Assembly (NCBI GenBank): GCA_034670025.1
Contig: JAXMOE010000001.1
Location: 62,001-126,000, forward strand
Direction of reading: 5' to 3'
Origin: PGYR01 sp034670025
GTDB lineage: Bacteria > Bacteroidota > Ignavibacteria > Kapaibacteriales > UBA2268
DNA length: 64,000 nucleotides
A model generated the notes under the pieces. That model was not told the origin of the DNA. It worked only from the letters and a program-made list of their open reading frames with translations, and searched no databases. Position numbers and translations under genes: made by a program. How positions within the stretch are numbered: position 1 is the stretch's first letter; each line of letters opens with the position of its first letter. Of the stretch, positions 60,650 to 64,000 are shown in pieces.

Positions 60650-61906
60650 ATGAAAGTATATAAGCGACAATTTGATTCTGGACTAAGAGCCATAATCATA
60701 CCCAAAGACACTACTCCAATAGTGACTGCAAATATCTCATACAGAGTTGGTTCTAAAGATGAAGCACACGGCAAAACTGGCTTGGCTCACTTGTTTGAAC
60801 ACCTCATGTTCGAAGGTACTCCAAATGTCCCAAAGGGGAGATTCGACCAAATATGCTCCGAAGCTGGTGGTACTAATAATGCTTATACTACTTACGATTG
60901 GACTACTTATTATATGACTTTGCCCAACACACAATTGGAATTGGCATTGTGGTTGGAAGCTGATAGATTGTATAATTTTGAGTTGCAACAAAGTGTACTC
61001 GACGTTCAAAAAGGTGTAGTAACTGAAGAGATTAGCCAAACAGTATTTGACAGACCTTATGGGCAGTGGCGTGATTACTTAGCAAAAATTGCTTTTACTG
61101 AAGATTGTAAGTACTCTTGGGAAGTGCAAGGTTTTGTTGAAGACGTTCAGAGTGTTACTCTTGAAGATGCAGCAGATTTTAGAAGTAAATATTATAAGCC
61201 AAATAATGCTGTTCTTACTCTTTGTGGAGACATAGATGTAGATGAGTCTTATGAGTTAATTGAAAAATACTTCAACAAATCAAATGGCACACCGAGTGAT
61301 ATAAATAGAAACAGTTTTGACCCAAGCATGAGAATAGATGGAGGTCACGCTTTTTATGAAGACAATGTTCCGCACGCAGCTGTTTTCGTATCATTCCACT
61401 GTGCTGGCTTTGCTGAAGGGGAAGAGGACTATGTTGCGAAGATTTATACTGACATTATGGCGAGGGGAAGAAGCTCTAAGCTATACAATTCATTAGTATA
61501 TGAGTCTGAGATTGCTTCTCATGCTGGTGTATTTTTTGATAAAAGGGAAAACACATCACTTCTTACATTCTTTATTATAGCAAATGAGGAAGAAACTGGA
61601 GCAGATGAGTTATACAATAGTTTGATGAATGAAGTACAGAATGCGAAACAATCGTCATTCTTCCAGTCAGATTTGGAACGCTCAAAAAATTATGTCAAAA
61701 GATCAATAAGTGGTAATTATCTTAAAACTGGTGGTATAGCTGATTTGGTTTCCAAAAAAGAAATGTTTGACAATGACCCAGAATCAGCGTTCAAACTATT
61801 AGAGAAATACGATTCTGTTACTATGGAAGATATTGAAGACTTTATGGCAAAAAGAATATCATTAGACAAAGCAATTAGGGTAGATGTATTGCCGAAGAAA
61901 GATTAA
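60650..61906 (+). CDS. M16-family zinc metallopeptidase
   Basis: A 418-residue single-chain M16 (pitrilysin/insulinase-like) peptidase without evident signal peptide. The inverted zinc motif HxxEH is at H47-E50-H51 (AHLFEHLMFEGTPN), with the distal Glu in the GVVTEEISQ helix. The second half is a M16_C-type domain (YYKPNNAVLTLCGDI). The size is that of the half-length processing-peptidase-like members, which usually act as dimers. It overlaps the convergent queA paralogue by 4 nt. Substrates unknown; processing of small peptides is plausible. Confidence 0.9.
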   Translation: MKVYKRQFDSGLRAIIIPKDTTPIVTANISYRVGSKDEAHGKTGLAHLFEHLMFEGTPNVPKGRFDQICSEAGGTNNAYTTYDWTTYYMTLPNTQLELALWLEADRLYNFELQQSVLDVQKGVVTEEISQTVFDRPYGQWRDYLAKIAFTEDCKYSWEVQGFVEDVQSVTLEDAADFRSKYYKPNNAVLTLCGDIDVDESYELIEKYFNKSNGTPSDINRNSFDPSMRIDGGHAFYEDNVPHAAVFVSFHCAGFAEGEEDYVAKIYTDIMARGRSSKLYNSLVYESEIASHAGVFFDKRENTSLLTFFIIANEEETGADELYNSLMNEVQNAKQSSFFQSDLERSKNYVKRSISGNYLKTGGIADLVSKKEMFDNDPESAFKLLEKYDSVTMEDIEDFMAKRISLDKAIRVDVLPKKD

Positions 61907-63087
61907 TGCCACAGTAAGCTAGAATCACCATAACTCAAAAATCTATAATCATTATCTAATGCCTCACGGTACACTTTTTCCCAATTGCCTTTTAGTATTG
62001 CTGACACTAATAATAGCAATGTGCTTTTGGGGACGTGGAAATTAGTGAACATTCCGTTAACAAATTTGAAGTCATACCCAGGTACAATAATCAATTTGGT
62101 TTTACCTACTAACTGCTCTCCATCGGACAATTCAATCAAATTTTCAACGGATTTGATAGCCGAGAGTTGCTCATTTAATTCATAAGGTGTCCATTGCTGA
62201 ACTATTTTAGATTCTCTAAACTCCTTGGCTTCTACTCCCGCCCAATACAAAGATTCTAACGTGCGTACACTTGTAGTACCAACGCAAACTATCTTTCGTT
62301 TATTCTCAATGTCTTCTTTTATGTTGCTAAGTAATTCAGGACTTACTGAAAACATCTCGGAGTGCATATCGTGCTTTGTAACATCATCATCACTTACTGG
62401 AAGAAAAGTTCCTGGGCCGACGTGTAGAGTTAGTTCTCTTAGTTTAATGCCTTTTGATTTCAGCTTACTGAGTATTTCATCAGTGAAATGCAATCCAGCT
62501 GTGGGGGCTGCTATCGATCCATCTTCTTCTGCGAATACAGTTTGATAAGTATCCTTGTCTTTTTCTTCGCTTTCTCTGTTGAGATATGGAGGTAAGGGTA
62601 GAATGCCATTTTCTAAAAGTAGTTCGGAAAATGTAATATCACCCCAAGTTAGTTCTGCTTCAACTTCATTTCCATTTTTACTGATTATTTTTGCTTTTAG
62701 CTTCCCATTTACTTCTGATAAGGTAGAACCAACTCTTATTTTCTTACCACCTATTATACATTTCCATGTCGCATTTTTTTTTGCTTGGAGTGATATTTGT
62801 GGGTCGGATGAAGGTGATATTGGTTCTACGAGAAGTAACTGAGCTTTTCCTCCCGTCTCCTTTTTCATATAAAATCGACCAGATATTACTTTCGTCTTGT
62901 TGATATAAAGTGATACACTATCGTCGAGCAATTCCACTACATCAGAGAACTTCAGGTGTTCAATATCTTTGGCTTCAGATGAAGAGAGCAATAACTTAGA
63001 ATCACTTCTGTTTGCCAGAGGATATTTTGCTATTCTCTCCTCTGGCAAATCATAAGTATAATTGTTAATGTCTATCTTGGGTATCAT
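61903..63087 (-). CDS. QueA paralogue, long Bacteroidota form
   Basis: A 394-residue member of the QueA family (tRNA preQ1 ribosyltransferase-isomerase). Shared signatures are YTYDLPEERIAKYPLANRSDS, YINKTKVISGRFY, IAAPTAGLHFT, LHVGPGTFLPV, VGTTSVRTLES, MFTNFHVPKSTLL and the final DYRFLSYGDSSLLWH. It is longer than the standard QueA at 8230-9285 by a 40-residue insert in the second half and is clearly diverged. Bacteroidota often carry two QueA-type genes, and the second one may modify another substrate or be the true queuosine enzyme; sequence alone cannot tell which. It follows the OmpA/propeller gene by 5 nt, so it is likely cotranscribed with it. Confidence 0.85.
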   Translation of the reverse strand: MIPKIDINNYTYDLPEERIAKYPLANRSDSKLLLSSSEAKDIEHLKFSDVVELLDDSVSLYINKTKVISGRFYMKKETGGKAQLLLVEPISPSSDPQISLQAKKNATWKCIIGGKKIRVGSTLSEVNGKLKAKIISKNGNEVEAELTWGDITFSELLLENGILPLPPYLNRESEEKDKDTYQTVFAEEDGSIAAPTAGLHFTDEILSKLKSKGIKLRELTLHVGPGTFLPVSDDDVTKHDMHSEMFSVSPELLSNIKEDIENKRKIVCVGTTSVRTLESLYWAGVEAKEFRESKIVQQWTPYELNEQLSAIKSVENLIELSDGEQLVGKTKLIIVPGYDFKFVNGMFTNFHVPKSTLLLLVSAILKGNWEKVYREALDNDYRFLSYGDSSLLWH

Positions 63088-63092
63088 AAAGA

Positions 63093-63998
63093 CTATTGAG
63101 AAACTATGGTAAATTCAACCCTTCTGTTCTTCTGTTTGCCTTCTTCTGTTTTGTTAGAAGCAATTGGCTTAGTTTCGCCATATCCTTTTGAAGTAACCTT
63201 TTCTGTAGAAATACCTTGTTCCAAAAGCCAATTTAATACGGCCAATGCTCTGTCAGAACTTAATTTCATATTATTCTTATCATTACCTACGTCATCAGTA
63301 TGGCCAGAAATTTCAATTGTCATATCTTTATTGTCATTTAGCAACTTCTTCAGGTTCTCTAACTCATTTTCTGATTCTTCTCTAAGTGTAGCTTCACCAG
63401 TGTCGAAGAAGATATTGTTCAATCTTACTGTTTGCCCTACTTCTAATGGAACTAAGTACAGATTTCTTTCTATCTCTTTGTATTCTTCTAATTGTTCTAC
63501 ATTTAAGTTTTGTGATACAGAGCCAAATCCCTCAGCACCTGATTTGAATCCATAGTTTACCCCACGAGGTAGTATTATTTTATACTCGCCAGTGTTTGGG
63601 TCGGACGAAGCAGAACCATAATCTTTGTCATCGGAAAGTCCAAAATAATTAATATCCGCAGAAATTGGTTCGTTAGTTTTCTGATTCAATACTTTACCGT
63701 AAACTAATACTACAGGGTCTGGTTGTGCAGACTTGGATAACTGTATTTTTACTATATCTCCTTCTCCTTTGTAACCAGGTAAGTCTTTTTGATAGGTAAC
63801 CATATATGCTTCGTCACCTTTTGCACTAATTGCAAATGAAAATTCTTGTGAAGATGTATTTATTGCTGGACCTAAGTTTTTTGGTTCCGACCAGTTGAGC
63901 CAAGTGTCATCTAATCTCTTTATTGTCCATATATCTTCTTTTCCGTAACCAGGAAGTCCACTTGTTGCATAGTATAAAGTTTTATTATCAGCAGCTAA
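63093..63998 (-). CDS. OmpA-family protein with PD40-like propeller, 5' end beyond the window
   Basis: The frame is open from the window edge to its stop at 63093, so the gene is partial; the Met at 63803 is internal. The visible 301 residues start with PD40/WD40-like strand repeats (NKTLYYATSGLPGYGKEDIW, SFAISAKGDEAYMVTYQKDL). A carboxypeptidase-like regulatory segment (VYGKVLNQKTNEPISADINYF, then GEYKIILPRGVNYGF) follows, and a C-terminal OmpA domain has IFFDTGEATLREES, ISGHTDDVGNDKNN, LSSDRALAVLNWL and NRRVEFTIV. This TolB-propeller/OmpA architecture is typical of Bacteroidota outer-membrane anchoring proteins. It precedes the QueA paralogue by 5 nt. Confidence 0.88.
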   Translation of the reverse strand, partial: LAADNKTLYYATSGLPGYGKEDIWTIKRLDDTWLNWSEPKNLGPAINTSSQEFSFAISAKGDEAYMVTYQKDLPGYKGEGDIVKIQLSKSAQPDPVVLVYGKVLNQKTNEPISADINYFGLSDDKDYGSASSDPNTGEYKIILPRGVNYGFKSGAEGFGSVSQNLNVEQLEEYKEIERNLYLVPLEVGQTVRLNNIFFDTGEATLREESENELENLKKLLNDNKDMTIEISGHTDDVGNDKNNMKLSSDRALAVLNWLLEQGISTEKVTSKGYGETKPIASNKTEEGKQKNRRVEFTIVSQ

Positions 63999-64000
63999 GA

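Noticed and set aside
1..64000. CRISPR arrays, rRNA, insertion sequences or prophage
   Set aside because: No regularly spaced repeats, rRNA motifs, transposase or phage structural proteins were seen in any frame.

Overview
The window is an AT-rich (roughly one-third GC), gene-dense bacterial chromosome segment with short intergenic gaps and no rRNA, tRNA or CRISPR array that I can see. Several traits point to the Bacteroidota/Chlorobi/Ignavibacteria side of the FCB group, perhaps a Kapabacteria-like lineage: exported proteins with C-terminal type IX secretion (T9SS) sorting domains, a TonB-dependent receptor with a carboxypeptidase-like N-domain, OmpA proteins fused to propeller or barrel modules, a DUF1573 protein, a DUF3822-like gene next to rsmD, two forms of QueA, and TAnnTTTG-type promoter elements. 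The exact lineage is an inference. TTG and GTG starts are common.

Layout. 0-16.5 kb is mainly central metabolism and housekeeping: a malic enzyme/phosphotransacetylase fusion, a membrane protein, a lipoprotein, methylmalonyl-CoA mutase (mutA-mutB), queA, htpG, a PBP4-type carboxypeptidase, a CPBP protease, a quinone oxidoreductase, a DUF1573 protein, and an acyl-CoA dehydrogenase followed by an alpha/beta hydrolase. 17.2-24.4 kb is a cell-surface block: a 1381-residue VWA protein with a T9SS tail, an overlapping barrel-OmpA protein and an SRPBCC protein. Then come prfB, with its programmed +1 frameshift intact, and clpC.

28.4-35.1 kb is the accessory-looking part. It holds an AlbA_2 (Schlafen-type) protein, a propeller lipoprotein, a HigB/HigA toxin-antitoxin pair, a TonB receptor and an orphan UmuD-like S24 peptidase. 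Three near-identical terminators and a duplicated promoter/operator block tie the AlbA_2 locus to higBA. The AlbA_2 gene is preceded by a 47-codon ORF whose first 59 nt match the start of higA at 57 of 59 positions, as if a second higBA copy had lost its toxin gene. This is the most unusual structure in the window.

35.3-47.1 kb holds an MBOAT/SGNH acyl-transfer pair, an SdpI-like protein, a tandem pair of small exported proteins (the first broken by an in-frame stop), a PLP decarboxylase, an FKBP-lipoprotein-membrane protein operon, a large FG-GAP/ASPIC protein with a T9SS tail, a Popeye-like membrane protein and an MBL-fold hydrolase. 47.3-59.2 kb is mostly housekeeping on the minus strand: DUF3822-rsmD, a PiT phosphate transporter fused to a PhoU-like tail, hemW, and murD-ftsW-lepA-lepB-sip2. 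The right end has peptide deformylase, a second AlbA_2 protein, an M16 peptidase, a second QueA form and the 3' part of an OmpA-propeller gene that runs off the window. The first gene is also cut by the window edge.
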